Source: Mesorhizobium sp. M4B.F.Ca.ET.058.02.1.1
GTDB taxonomy: Bacteria > Pseudomonadota > Alphaproteobacteria > Rhizobiales > Rhizobiaceae
Assembly: GCF_003952505.1 (NCBI RefSeq)
Contig: NZ_CP034450.1
Coordinates: forward strand, 2,728,001 to 2,792,000
Direction: 5' to 3'
Length of the DNA: 64,000 nt
The notes beneath the pieces are model-generated. The model searched no databases. It worked only from the letters and a program-made list of their open reading frames with translations, and was not told where the DNA came from. This document shows, in pieces, positions 1-8,494 of the stretch; within the stretch, counting starts at the first letter, position 1; each line of letters begins with the position of its first letter. The translations under genes and the position numbers were made by a program.

Positions 1-646
1 TGCCGTAGCGATGTTCCAGCCAGCGCAGCAGCACGACCGAGAAAAGGCTGATGATCAGGAAGAAGGCGCCAACCAGCGTCATTGGCTCGACGTAGCGGTA
101 ATAGGTGTTGGCGACGCTCTTGGCCTGGTTCATCAGCTCCAGCACGGTGATCGCCGAGAGCAGCGGCGTCTCCTTGAACATGGCGATGAAGTAATTGGCC
201 AAGGCCGGGATCATCGGCGGGATGGCCTGCGGCAGGATGATGTGCGTCCAGGTCTGGCCGGCGCCGAGATTGCAGGCCTTGGCCGCTTCCCACTGGCCGC
301 GCGGGACGTTGTCGATGCCGGCGCGGTAGACCTCCGCCGTATAGGTGCCGTAGTGCAGGCCGAGCCCGATGACGCCGGCCACCAGCGGCGGCAGCAGGAT
401 GCCGAAGTCGGGAAGCACGTAGAAGATGAAATAGAGCTGCACCAGCAGCGGTGTGCCGCGGATGAATTCGGCGAGGAAGCCGACGGTGCGCGACACGGCC
501 CGGTTCGGCGAGCGCCGCGCCAGCGCGATGGCCAGTCCGACCATCGCCGCCAGCACCGAGCCGAGCAGCGTCGCCAGGATGGTAATCTTCACCCCCTGGA
601 TCAGAGTCGGCAGGATCTCCCTGACGAAGTTCCAGTCCCAATCCAT
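1..646 (-). CDS. ehuD: Ectoine ABC transporter permease EhuD (partial, C-terminus cut by window edge)
   Basis: This is an inner-membrane permease of the polar amino-acid (HisMQ-type) ABC family, predicted to form the ectoine/hydroxyectoine channel together with EhuC. Reading the minus strand from ATG at 646 gives MDWDWNFVREILPTLIQGVKITI followed by hydrophobic helices. The EAA-loop region reads QWEAAKACNLGAGQTWTHIILPQA, as expected for this family. The frame stays open to base 1, so the last residues lie outside. Its ATG shares one base with the ehuC stop codon (TGATG), so translation is coupled. The ectoine assignment comes from the neighbouring ehuA, ehuB, ehuC and enuR genes; the protein alone would only be called an amino-acid permease. 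Confidence 0.88.
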   Translation of the reverse strand, partial: MDWDWNFVREILPTLIQGVKITILATLLGSVLAAMVGLAIALARRSPNRAVSRTVGFLAEFIRGTPLLVQLYFIFYVLPDFGILLPPLVAGVIGLGLHYGTYTAEVYRAGIDNVPRGQWEAAKACNLGAGQTWTHIILPQAIPPMIPALANYFIAMFKETPLLSAITVLELMNQAKSVANTYYRYVEPMTLVGAFFLIISLFSVVLLRWLEHRYG

Positions 647-1305
647 CAGACGCGCACTCCGTCGATGCCGCGCGCCATGCGGCGTTCCAGCGAGCGCACG
701 CCCCAGGAGATGGCGAGCGCCAGCACGAAATAGATGATCAAGATGGTGGTGAACGGCATCAGCGTGTTGCCGGTCTGCGAGCGCACCACCTGCGCCTGGA
801 AGGTGAGGTCGGCGAGCGAGATAAGCGAGACGACGGAGGTCGCCTTGAGCAGTTCGATGGCGTTGTTGCCGAAGGTCGGGAGCATGACCAGCAGCGCCTG
901 CGGCAGGATGACATGGCGCATGCCTTGCCAGCGGCCGAGGTTGAGCGCGGTGCAGGCTTCGTACTGCTCGCGGCCGACCGACTGGATGGCGCCGCGCACC
1001 ACTTCCGCCGCATAGGCGCCGACATTCAGGCCCAGCGCCAGCACGCCGGCCTGCAAAGGCGTCAGAGAAATGCCGGCAAGGGGCAGGACGAAATAGGCCC
1101 AGAACAGCTGCACGAAGATCGAGGTGCCGCGGAAGAACTCGATATAGGCGGTGGCCAGCGCGCGCAGCACGAAGAAGCGCGACAGCCGCCCCATGCCGGC
1201 CAGGAAGGCCATGATCAGCGCAAGCACCGACCCCATCAGCGTCAGCTCGATGGTGACAAGCGCTCCCTGCAATATCAGGCCGAGATAGCCGGACCACTGG
1301 GTCAT
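646..1305 (-). CDS. ehuC: Ectoine ABC transporter permease EhuC
   Basis: This 219-aa inner-membrane permease belongs to the His/Glu/Gln/Arg/opine ABC family and is the partner of EhuD. It starts MTQWSGYLGLILQGALVTIE. The EAA-type cytoplasmic loop YEACTALNLGRWQGMRHVIL lies near residues 115-135 and docks onto the ATPase EhuA. Hydrophobic segments lie on both sides of this loop. Length is normal for the family. It lies downstream of ehuB after a spacer filled with inverted repeats and is coupled to ehuD by a one-base stop/start overlap. Substrate specificity is inferred from the operon context. Confidence 0.9.
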   Translation of the reverse strand: MTQWSGYLGLILQGALVTIELTLMGSVLALIMAFLAGMGRLSRFFVLRALATAYIEFFRGTSIFVQLFWAYFVLPLAGISLTPLQAGVLALGLNVGAYAAEVVRGAIQSVGREQYEACTALNLGRWQGMRHVILPQALLVMLPTFGNNAIELLKATSVVSLISLADLTFQAQVVRSQTGNTLMPFTTILIIYFVLALAISWGVRSLERRMARGIDGVRV

Positions 1306-1360
1306 TTTGCGTTTAGGACTTCCTGTCGTTTGCGGTTATGCGGGGCAGCCGCGACAGCCC

Positions 1361-1484
1361 CTTCTCCCCGTTCACGGGGAGAAGATGCCGGCAGGCAGAT
1401 GAGGGGCAGAGCCGCCTTCTGATACCTTGGCGCTGCCCCTCATCCGTCACTTCATGACACCTTCTCCCCGTGAACGAGAGAAGG
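1361..1484. repeat. REP-like paired inverted repeat between ehuB and ehuC
   Basis: Bases 1361-1384 form a perfect 10-bp hairpin, CTTCTCCCCG-TTCA-CGGGGAGAAG. A second CTTCTCCCCGT element starts at 1461. Between them GAGGGGCAG (1401-1409) is complementary to CTGCCCCTC (1433-1441). The result is a large nested stem in the transcript. A similar unit lies at 5331-5376, so this is a dispersed intergenic element of the kind common in Mesorhizobium. It sits inside the ehu operon, where it could stabilise the upstream ehuA-ehuB mRNA and lower expression of the permeases, as REP elements do in other transporter operons. Confidence 0.75.
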
Positions 1485-1495
1485 AAGAAAGCGCC

Positions 1496-2347
1496 CTACT
1501 TCGCCGCGCAGAGCTTTTCGCGCGTCGTCGACATCGCGGCGGCGGCCGAGAAGCCGTAGGGCTCAATGATCTTGGCGAACTCGCCGGACTTCTTCAGCTT
1601 GGCGAGTTCGACATCGTAGGCATCGCGCAGCGCCTCGTCGCCTTTCTTGAAGGCTGCGCCGTCGCAATAGACCGGCGCGCCCAGCACCGGAGCGATGACT
1701 TCGAGGTTCGGATCATTGGCCTTCTTGACCAGGTCATTGATCGACAGCACGGGCAGCGAATAGGCGTCGATGCGGCCGTCCTGCAGCATCTTCAGGCCGC
1801 TCTGGCCGTCCGGCACGACGATGACGCGCTCGCGCGGCACACCGGCATTGAGCGCCAGCTTTTCCTCGGTGCCGCCGCCCGGGGCGCCGATGGTGGCGGA
1901 CGAGTCCTTGGCGACGTCCTCATAGCTCTTGAAGCCCTTCGGATTGCCCTTCTTCACCAGCATTGCCTCGGCGTCGCACAGCACCGGCTCGGAATAGGCG
2001 ACCGCCGCGCAACGCTCCGGCTTCATGAACAGGCCGGCGGTGACGACGTCGAAACGGCCAGCCTGCAAACCCGGGATCATGGCGCCATATTCGGAGATCG
2101 AGGCGACGATGTCGTTGACGCCGAGGCGCTTGAATATCTCGCGCGCCACATCCGGCGCGGCGCCCGAGACCTTGCCGTCGGCGGCGACAGCCGTGTAGGG
2201 CGGCTCGTTGGCGATGGCGACGCGGGCGAAGCCCTGCCCCTTCAATTGCTCGAGCTTGGCGTCGTCGGCCGAACGCGCGCCGGAGGCCAGCAGCATCGTT
2301 GTCGCCGCGAGGCCGGCGACGCCGGCCAGAATGGCAAGTTTCTTCAT
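1496..2347 (-). CDS. ehuB: Ectoine/hydroxyectoine substrate-binding protein EhuB
   Basis: This periplasmic solute-binding protein of the bacterial extracellular SBP family 3 captures ectoine and hydroxyectoine for EhuACD. The signal peptide MKKLAILAGVAGLAATTML ends near the ASGARSADD cleavage region. The mature part has the family-3 pattern, with RVAIANEPPYTAV at the start and DVVTAGLFMKPERC further on. The longest reading frame begins at TTG 2356. The ATG at 2347 is chosen because AAGGAG sits nine bases upstream and it gives a clean signal peptide. Length is 283 aa. It lies between ehuA and the ehuC/D permeases. Confidence 0.93.
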   Translation of the reverse strand: MKKLAILAGVAGLAATTMLLASGARSADDAKLEQLKGQGFARVAIANEPPYTAVAADGKVSGAAPDVAREIFKRLGVNDIVASISEYGAMIPGLQAGRFDVVTAGLFMKPERCAAVAYSEPVLCDAEAMLVKKGNPKGFKSYEDVAKDSSATIGAPGGGTEEKLALNAGVPRERVIVVPDGQSGLKMLQDGRIDAYSLPVLSINDLVKKANDPNLEVIAPVLGAPVYCDGAAFKKGDEALRDAYDVELAKLKKSGEFAKIIEPYGFSAAAAMSTTREKLCAAK

Positions 2348-2444
2348 CGTTCCCAACTCCTTGTTGTTGTCTTGGTTGTTCGGTTTAGGCGCTCAGGTTC
2401 CGCGGACGGCTTCTTCGCCTTGGGGACGGCTTTTTCCCCGTTGG

Positions 2445-3230
2445 TCAGACGCGATGTCCGGCCGCGATGATCTTCTTCAGGAAGCCCTGCGTGCGCTCCT
2501 GTTTCGGGTGGCGGAAAATCTCATCGGGCTTGCCTTCCTCGACGATGCGGCCGCGGTCGAAGAACAGCACCCGGTCGGCGAAGTCGTGGGCAAAGCCCAT
2601 TTCGTGGGTGACGAGCAGCATCGTCATGTCGGTCTCGGCGGCGAGCTTGCGCATGACGTTGAGCACCTCCTCGACCAGTTCCGGATCGAGCGCCGAGGTG
2701 ACCTCGTCGAACAGCATGATCTTCGGCGACAAAGCCAGCGCGCGGGCGATCGCCACGCGCTGCTTCTGGCCGCCTGAAAGCTGCGCCGGCATGCTCTTGG
2801 CCTTGTCGGCCATGCCGACCATGTCGAGCAGTTCCATCGCCCGCTTCTCGGCGGCGGCGCGAGCGACGCCCTTGGTCAGCATCGGCGCCAGGGTGACGTT
2901 GTCCATGACGCATTTGTGCGGAAACAGATTGAACAACTGGAAGACCATGCCGATCTTCTGGCGCATTTTTGCGAGGTGCCGCTCATCTGCCGGCAGTAGC
3001 TGGCCGTTGCGCTCCATGTGGTAGAGCTGCTCGCCGTCGATCTGGATGTGGCCGCCATCGATCTTCTCCAGCGTCATCAGGATGCGCAGGATCGTCGTCT
3101 TGCCGGAGCCGGACGGACCGATCAGCGCCAGCTTCTCACCCGGCATGACCTGCATCGACAGGCCGTCCAGCACCTTGAAGGCACCGAAGCTTTTCGAAAT
3201 GGCGTCAACCTTGATGATGGGTGCGGGCAA
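2445..3230 (-). CDS. ehuA: Ectoine ABC transporter ATPase EhuA
   Basis: This 261-aa cytoplasmic ATPase energises ectoine uptake. The Walker A motif GPSGSGKTT lies near residues 38-46. The signature [15 protein letters not shown] is near residue 151, Walker [14 protein letters not shown] follows, and the switch histidine is in LLVTHEM. These match the HisP/GlnQ class. It is the first gene of the ehuABCD order and follows enuR on the same strand across a 125-bp AT-rich control region. Hydrophobic segments are absent, as expected for the ATPase subunit. Confidence 0.94.
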   Translation of the reverse strand: MPAPIIKVDAISKSFGAFKVLDGLSMQVMPGEKLALIGPSGSGKTTILRILMTLEKIDGGHIQIDGEQLYHMERNGQLLPADERHLAKMRQKIGMVFQLFNLFPHKCVMDNVTLAPMLTKGVARAAAEKRAMELLDMVGMADKAKSMPAQLSGGQKQRVAIARALALSPKIMLFDEVTSALDPELVEEVLNVMRKLAAETDMTMLLVTHEMGFAHDFADRVLFFDRGRIVEEGKPDEIFRHPKQERTQGFLKKIIAAGHRV

Positions 3231-3286
3231 TCAATTTCCCCGTTCTGGAGAAGCCTATGCCCTTAACGATGCGGAACGCGCCAAAT

Positions 3287-3316
3287 CATGTCAATTAGGA
3301 AAATAATATCATGACA
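3287..3316. promoter_or_regulatory. Candidate EnuR operator upstream of ehuA
   Basis: The AT-rich spacer between enuR and ehuA contains CATGTCA (3287-3293) and CATGACA (3310-3316). This gives TGTCA and TGACA half sites in inverted orientation. The extended half TGTCAATT at 3289-3296 recurs in reverse orientation as AATTGACA at 4768-4775, upstream of enuR. A motif shared by the two promoters that EnuR would be expected to control supports an operator. The exact footprint is inferred. Confidence 0.45.
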
Positions 3317-3355
3317 ATATTTCCGGCACGGCACAAAATCAGGGCAATTCGCGCA

Positions 3356-4741
3356 TCAGATGGCGAGCAGCAGATGCTCCGCATCGCCAAGCAGGAGCTT
3401 GGCGACAACGCTCAGGCCCGCGCGCAGTTCCCCTTCGGTTGTAGAGCCGAGAGAAATGCGCACGGCCGGATGCCAGGGTGACTCGGCGATGCGGAAGGAG
3501 GTGCCGGGTGCGATCGCCACGCCGCGCAGGCGGGCCTGCGAGACAAAGCTCTCCTCGGCGCGGTCGCCGGGAAGCTCGAGCCACAGATGCAGCCCGTCGC
3601 GCTGGACGCGGTAGTCGATGCCGGCCAGCACTTGCGAAGCGATGTCCTGGCGCCGCCTGAGCGCCGAGCGCTGCCAGCGGACGAGCTCCATCGCCGTCCC
3701 GTCGGTGACCCAGCGCGTGGCGATCTCGGCCACCATCGGCGTCGCCATCCAGTTCGAGACGAGGTGGCGATTGGCCACCGCCGCGACATAGCGGTCTGGC
3801 GCGGCCAGGTAACCGATCCGCAGCCCGGGCACGGTGATCTTGGTGAAGGAGGTGACATAGAGCGTGCGCTCGGGCGCAAAGGCGGCTACCGGCGGCGGCC
3901 GGTCCTCGACCAGCGGCCCCAGCACGTCGTTCTCGATGATGGCGATGTCGTGCTTGCGCGCCACGGCCGCAATCTCCTCGCGCCGCCTGGCGTCCATCAG
4001 CGTCGCCGTCGGGTTGATGACCGAGGGCTGCACGAAGACGGCGCGGATGTCGGAAAGGCGGCAGGCCTCGTCGAGCGCTTCCGGGATGAGGCCGTTGCCG
4101 TCGATCGGCAGGCCTTCGAGGTTGAAGCCGAGATAGCGCGCGAGCGGCACCAGCGTATGGTGGCCAATGGCCTCGGTGGCGACCGTCGAGCCGGGCGGCG
4201 CCACGCTCATCAGCGCCACTGTCATGCCGGCGGTGGCGCCGTTGGTCAGGCTGACGTTCTGCGGCGAGGCGTCGAGGCCGCAGAGGCGCAGCCACTCGAC
4301 CGCCACGGCGCGGTGGCGCGGAAAGACCATGTTCGGGCGGAAGGACAGCGCCGAGCTCGCCGGCAGGTTTTCGGCGAGCCAGCCCAGCGCCTGCTTCAGC
4401 CGCTCCAGGTGCATCGGCTCGCAGACCGGCTTGAGGATCGAGAGGTCGATGACCTCGCCCAGTCGCTCGGGAATGTAGGGCGGCTCCTCCTCGCGGCGTT
4501 GCGTCTGGACGAAGCTGCCGCGGCCGATCTCGCCGGAGATAAGGCCGCGCCGAATCAGCTCCTCATAGGCGCGGCTCACCGTTTGCACTGACAAATTCAG
4601 GTCTTCGGCCAGCCGGCGATGCGTCGGCAGACGGGCGCCATTGGCGAGGCGCCCGTCATGGATGGCGCGGGCAAACTGGTCGGCGAGCGACTGATAGGCC
4701 GGGCGGCGGATGAGGGCGGGATCTGGCTGCCACAATGTCAT
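3356..4741 (-). CDS. enuR: MocR/GabR-type ectoine utilisation regulator EnuR
   Basis: This 461-aa cytoplasmic regulator fuses an N-terminal GntR winged helix to an aminotransferase fold. The winged helix is at residues about 10-80 (LPTHRRLAEDLNLSVQTVSRAYEELIRRG). In the aminotransferase-like domain, TSFTKITVPGLRIGY carries the lysine expected to hold PLP. In known EnuR proteins this PLP binds ectoine catabolites, and the regulator represses the uptake and catabolic genes until ectoine is degraded. Its place beside ehuABCD on one side and asnC on the other is the standard ectoine-locus arrangement. A generic MocR regulator of another pathway is possible but less likely here. Confidence 0.88.
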   Translation of the reverse strand: MTLWQPDPALIRRPAYQSLADQFARAIHDGRLANGARLPTHRRLAEDLNLSVQTVSRAYEELIRRGLISGEIGRGSFVQTQRREEEPPYIPERLGEVIDLSILKPVCEPMHLERLKQALGWLAENLPASSALSFRPNMVFPRHRAVAVEWLRLCGLDASPQNVSLTNGATAGMTVALMSVAPPGSTVATEAIGHHTLVPLARYLGFNLEGLPIDGNGLIPEALDEACRLSDIRAVFVQPSVINPTATLMDARRREEIAAVARKHDIAIIENDVLGPLVEDRPPPVAAFAPERTLYVTSFTKITVPGLRIGYLAAPDRYVAAVANRHLVSNWMATPMVAEIATRWVTDGTAMELVRWQRSALRRRQDIASQVLAGIDYRVQRDGLHLWLELPGDRAEESFVSQARLRGVAIAPGTSFRIAESPWHPAVRISLGSTTEGELRAGLSVVAKLLLGDAEHLLLAI

Positions 4742-4767
4742 GACTTATTAGAGATCGAAATCAGTGC

Positions 4768-4775
4768 AATTGACA
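4768..4775. promoter_or_regulatory. Candidate EnuR half-site in enuR-asnC divergent region
   Basis: AATTGACA here is the reverse complement of TGTCAATT at 3289-3296 in the ehuA promoter. The 83-bp gap between the divergent enuR (ATG 4741) and asnC (ATG 4825) must contain both promoters, so this site could serve autoregulation. The call rests on motif sharing only. Confidence 0.35.
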
Positions 4776-4824
4776 ATCGAAATCATGCGCCGCCATGGTG
4801 GCGGGCAGCAAAAGGTGGACGCCG

Positions 4825-5316
4825 ATGGCCGCAGCGAAACTCGATCCGATCGACCTCAAAATCCTCGACGCCATCCAGCGCGACGGGCGCATCACCAAGC
4901 TGGCCCTGGCCGACAAGGTCGGCCTGTCGCCGACGCCCTGCTGGATGCGGCTGCGCAAGCTGGAAAAGGCCGGCATCGTGGCCGGCTACCATGCCTCGAT
5001 CGCCATGCGCACGATCGCGCCGGTGGCGACCGTGCTGATGGAGGTGACGCTAGCCAGCCACCGCCAGGCCGATTTTGACCGCTTCGAGCGCGTCATCCGC
5101 GACATCCCCGAGATCGTTGCCTGCTGGTCGGTCGGCGGCGGCGTTGACTACGTGCTGAAGGTGATGGCGCGCGACATCGATGCCTATCAGCGACTGGTCG
5201 ACGCCCTGCTTGAGCGCGAGATCGGAATCGACCGCTACTTCACCTACATCGTCACCAAGACAGTGAAGGAGGGGACCGTGCTGCCGGTGGCGGATTTGTT
5301 GCCGGGGCAAGGGTGA
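4825..5316 (+). CDS. asnC: Lrp/AsnC-family regulator of the ectoine locus
   Basis: This 163-aa transcription factor has an N-terminal helix-turn-helix (DPIDLKILDAIQRDGRITKLALADKVGLSPTP, residues about 6-38) and a C-terminal RAM/AsnC ligand-binding domain (VLMEVTLASHRQ to IVTKTVKEGTVLPV). Such regulators form octamers and bind amino-acid-like ligands. In ectoine clusters asnC is normally next to enuR and activates catabolic genes. The longest frame begins at 4795, but ATG 4825 is preferred because AAAGGTGG lies about seven bases upstream and the N-terminus then matches the family. Confidence 0.88.
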   Translation: MAAAKLDPIDLKILDAIQRDGRITKLALADKVGLSPTPCWMRLRKLEKAGIVAGYHASIAMRTIAPVATVLMEVTLASHRQADFDRFERVIRDIPEIVACWSVGGGVDYVLKVMARDIDAYQRLVDALLEREIGIDRYFTYIVTKTVKEGTVLPVADLLPGQG

Positions 5317-5330
5317 GGGCTCAGCAAGGC

Positions 5331-5376
5331 CCCCTCATCCGCCGCTTCGCGGCCACCTTCTCCCCGAGGGGAGAGG
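5331..5376. repeat. REP-like palindromic intergenic element
   Basis: This stretch has CCCCTCATCC, a GCCGC-TTC-GCGGC hairpin (5341-5353), and CTTCTCCCCGAGGGGAGAG starting at 5357. It shares the CCCCTCATCC and CTTCTCCCCG blocks with the element at 1361-1484. It sits in the 260-bp gap downstream of asnC. No gene was seen in the rest of that gap. Confidence 0.65.
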
Positions 5377-5576
5377 TCGGATTGCCCCGATTGCCCTCGC
5401 AATTCGGTTGGCAATCCGGGTGAGGGCCTCTGTCTCAGTTGCGGTGGCTAGAGAGATCGCCCTGCTCTCCCGGCGAATAGAGACAATCTCTCTACCTGCG
5501 GCTGCCGAAACAGCCTCTCTGTCTCGGCCACGGGGCTAGTTTCTCCACATCGCCTTGGCACCCGGAGACCTGATCG

Positions 5577-7070
5577 ATGTCCGCGCATCTTGCTTGCACG
5601 AACCGCCATGAAGCGCTCGACCGGCTTGCCGACCGTCGGCTGCTGCGTGCGCTCGCCTATGTCGACGGCCATTGGACGGCGAGCGAGGCGGCGGAAAGTT
5701 TCGAGGTGACCGATCCCGCGACCGGCGCCACCATCGCCTTCATTGCCGCGCTAGATTCCGGGCAGACGACAGAGGCGATCGATGCCGCGTCCCGCGCCTT
5801 TCCCGCCTGGCGGGCATTGCTACCGCAGGAGCGCTCGAAGATTTTGCGAAAATGGTTCGAGCTGATCATTGCCGCCAAAGAGGATCTGGCGCTGCTTATG
5901 ACGCTCGAACAAGGCAAGCCGCTGAAGGAGTCGCTCGGCGAGATCGACTATGCCGCCTCCTTCGTCGAGTGGTACGCCGAGGAAGCTAAACGCCTCAACG
6001 CCGAAAACGTCACCAGCCATCTGCCGGGCGCCGAGATGATGGTCCGGCGCGAGCCGCTCGGCGTCGTCGGCGTCGTCACACCGTGGAATTTTCCATCGGC
6101 TATGCTCACCCGCAAGGCGGCCGCCGCCCTTGCCGCCGGCTGCACCATCGTCGCGCACCCCTCCTCAGAAACGCCGCTGTCGGCGCTGGCGCTGGCCGAA
6201 CTCGGCGAGCGCGCCGGTCTTCCCGCCGGTGTCTTCAACGTCGTCACCGGCAATGCCCGCGCAATCGTCGGGCGGATGTGCGAAGATGTCCGCGTGCGCG
6301 CCATGAGCTTCACCGGCTCGACCGAAATCGGCCGGCTGATCGCCGCGCAAAGTGCGCCGACCATGAAGCGACTGATCATGGAGCTCGGCGGCCATGCACC
6401 GCTGATCGTGTTCGACGACGCCGATATCGACAAAGCGGTTGCGATCGCGCTCGACGCCAAATTCGCCACCTCCGGCCAGGATTGCCTGGCCGCCAACCGG
6501 ATCTATGTGCAGCGGCCGCTCTATGACCGCTTCTGCGCCGCGTTCGCCCACCGCATCGAGCGGCTCCGCACCGGCAATGGGCTTTCTGGCGACGCCGATA
6601 TCGGTCCGCTGATGCATGAGCGCGCCGTCAAGAAGGTGGAGGAGCAGGTGGCCGATGCACTCGCGCGCGGGGCGCGGTGTCTCGCCGGCGGCAAGCGCCA
6701 CGCCGCCGGCCCGCTGTTCTACCAGCCGACGCTGCTTGTCGACGTGCCGGACGAAGCCCTGATCATGCGCGACGAAACCTTCGGCCCGGTCGCCGCGGTG
6801 ACGCCCTTCGACGACGAGGCAGAGGTCGTCGCCCGCGCCAACGCTACCGAATATGGGCTCGTCGCCTATGTCGTGACCGAAAGCGGCGCCCGGCAGGCGC
6901 GCATGGGCCGCGCGCTGGATTACGGCATGGTCGCCATCAACCGGGTGAAGATCACCGGCGCGCCGATCCCGTTCGGCGGCGTCAAGCAGTCCGGCATCGG
7001 CCGCGAAGGCTCGCGCCACGGATCAGAGGCCTTTACCGACCTAAAATACCTGTGTCTCGATGTGGCCTAG
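5577..7070 (+). CDS. NAD(P)-dependent succinate-semialdehyde dehydrogenase
   Basis: This 497-aa aldehyde dehydrogenase matches succinate-semialdehyde dehydrogenases. VTPWNFPSAMLTRKAAAALAAGCT contains the cofactor-site asparagine and lysine pattern. The general-base glutamate is in MKRLIMELGGHAPLIVF. The catalytic cysteine is in FATSGQDCLAANRIYVQ. The C-terminus has IPFGGVKQSGIGREGS. Known ectoine loci carry an ssd gene next to asnC that oxidises the aldehyde released during diaminobutyrate or GABA-type breakdown, which fits its position here. It is followed at once by a class III aminotransferase. An aspartate-semialdehyde substrate cannot be excluded. Confidence 0.87.
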   Translation: MSAHLACTNRHEALDRLADRRLLRALAYVDGHWTASEAAESFEVTDPATGATIAFIAALDSGQTTEAIDAASRAFPAWRALLPQERSKILRKWFELIIAAKEDLALLMTLEQGKPLKESLGEIDYAASFVEWYAEEAKRLNAENVTSHLPGAEMMVRREPLGVVGVVTPWNFPSAMLTRKAAAALAAGCTIVAHPSSETPLSALALAELGERAGLPAGVFNVVTGNARAIVGRMCEDVRVRAMSFTGSTEIGRLIAAQSAPTMKRLIMELGGHAPLIVFDDADIDKAVAIALDAKFATSGQDCLAANRIYVQRPLYDRFCAAFAHRIERLRTGNGLSGDADIGPLMHERAVKKVEEQVADALARGARCLAGGKRHAAGPLFYQPTLLVDVPDEALIMRDETFGPVAAVTPFDDEAEVVARANATEYGLVAYVVTESGARQARMGRALDYGMVAINRVKITGAPIPFGGVKQSGIGREGSRHGSEAFTDLKYLCLDVA

Positions 7071-7106
7071 GACCGCCCGGACCGCCGTCCTCAAGGAGTG
7101 AAAAAG

Positions 7107-8486
7107 ATGCTTGAACAATCCAACGAACTCTCAGCCTGGGACCGTGACCACTTCTTCCATCCCTCGACGCATATGGGCACGCATGCGCGGGGCGAGTCAC
7201 CGGCGCGCGTCATGGCCGGCGGTGAGGGCGTCACCGTCTGGGACAACAATGGCAAGAAAAGCATCGACGCCTTCGCCGGGCTCTATTGCGTCAATGTCGG
7301 TTATGGCCGCCAGAAGATCGCCGATGCCATTGCCACCCAGGCAAAGAGCCTCGCCTACTACCACGCCTATGTCGGCCACGGCACCGAGGCCTCGATCACG
7401 CTCGCCAAGATGATCGTCGACCGTGCGCCCGAGGGCATGTCGAGGGTGTATTTCGGGCTCTCCGGCTCGGACGCCAACGAGACCAACATCAAGCTGATCT
7501 GGTACTACAACAACGTGCTCGGCCGGCCGGAGAAGAAGAAGATCATCTCGCGCTGGCGCGGCTATCACGGCTCGGGCGTGATGACGGGCTCGCTGACCGG
7601 GCTCGACCTGTTCCACAACGCCTTCGACCTGCCGCGCGCGCCGATCCTGCACACCGAGGCGCCCTATTACTTCCGCCGCGCCGACCGCTCGCAGAGCGAG
7701 GAGCAATTCTCGCAATATTGCGCCGACAAGCTGGAAGAAATGATCCTCGCCGAAGGTCCGGAGACGGTCGCGGCCCTCATCGGCGAGCCGATCCTCGGCA
7801 CCGGCGGCATCGTGCCGCCGCCGGCCGGTTACTGGGAAAAGATCCAGGCGGTGCTGAAGAAGTACGACGTGCTGCTCGTCGCCGACGAGGTGGTGACCGG
7901 CTTCGGCAGGCTCGGCACGATGTTCGGCTCCCACCATTACGGTATCAAGCCGGACCTAATCACCATCGCCAAGGGCCTGACCTCTGCCTATGCGCCGCTT
8001 TCCGGCGTCATCGTCTCCGACAAGGTCTGGCAGGTGCTGGTCAAAGGCTCCGACAAGCTCGGCTCGCTCGGCCATGGCTGGACCTATTCGGCGCATCCGA
8101 TCTGCGTTGCCGCGGGCGTCGCCAATCTCGAACTGATCGACGAGATGGACCTGGTCAGGAACGCCGGCGAGACCGGCGCCTATTTCCGCGCCGAGCTTGC
8201 CAAGGCGGTCGGCGGCCACAAACATGTCGGGGAGGTGCGTGGCGACGGGATGCTGGCGGCGATCGAATTCGTCAAGGACCGCGACGACCGCGCCTTCTTC
8301 GATCCGGCGCTGAAAGTGGGGCCGCAGATCGCCACGGCACTCGCCGCAAGCGGCGTCCTCGGCCGCGCCATGCCGCAGGGCGACATCCTCGGCTTCGCGC
8401 CGCCGCTCTGCCTGACGCGCGAGGAAGCCGACACGGTGGTGGCGAAGACAGCGGACGCGGTGAACGCCGTGTTTGCCAGCCTCTGA
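7107..8486 (+). CDS. Class III (omega) aminotransferase, likely ectoine-derived diaminobutyrate transaminase
   Basis: This 459-aa PLP-dependent aminotransferase of subgroup III has YFGLSGSDANETNIKLIWYY for phosphate binding, LLVADEVVTGFGRLG with the PLP-pairing aspartate, and the Schiff-base lysine in LITIAKGLTSAYAPLSG. It starts MLEQSNELSAWDRDHFFHP. The ATG at 7107 is chosen over the upstream GTG because AAGGAG (7093-7098) is eight bases before it. Following asnC and the aldehyde dehydrogenase, it corresponds to the atf gene of ectoine clusters, thought to transaminate 2,4-diaminobutyrate. Specificity is inferred from context. Confidence 0.86.
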   Translation: MLEQSNELSAWDRDHFFHPSTHMGTHARGESPARVMAGGEGVTVWDNNGKKSIDAFAGLYCVNVGYGRQKIADAIATQAKSLAYYHAYVGHGTEASITLAKMIVDRAPEGMSRVYFGLSGSDANETNIKLIWYYNNVLGRPEKKKIISRWRGYHGSGVMTGSLTGLDLFHNAFDLPRAPILHTEAPYYFRRADRSQSEEQFSQYCADKLEEMILAEGPETVAALIGEPILGTGGIVPPPAGYWEKIQAVLKKYDVLLVADEVVTGFGRLGTMFGSHHYGIKPDLITIAKGLTSAYAPLSGVIVSDKVWQVLVKGSDKLGSLGHGWTYSAHPICVAAGVANLELIDEMDLVRNAGETGAYFRAELAKAVGGHKHVGEVRGDGMLAAIEFVKDRDDRAFFDPALKVGPQIATALAASGVLGRAMPQGDILGFAPPLCLTREEADTVVAKTADAVNAVFASL

Positions 8487-8494
8487 GACGGGGG

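Noticed and set aside
3587..4591. Long plus-strand open frame opposite enuR
   Set aside because: It is a GC-rich shadow of enuR with Arg/Gly/Asp-rich composition and no domain; enuR has clear motifs.
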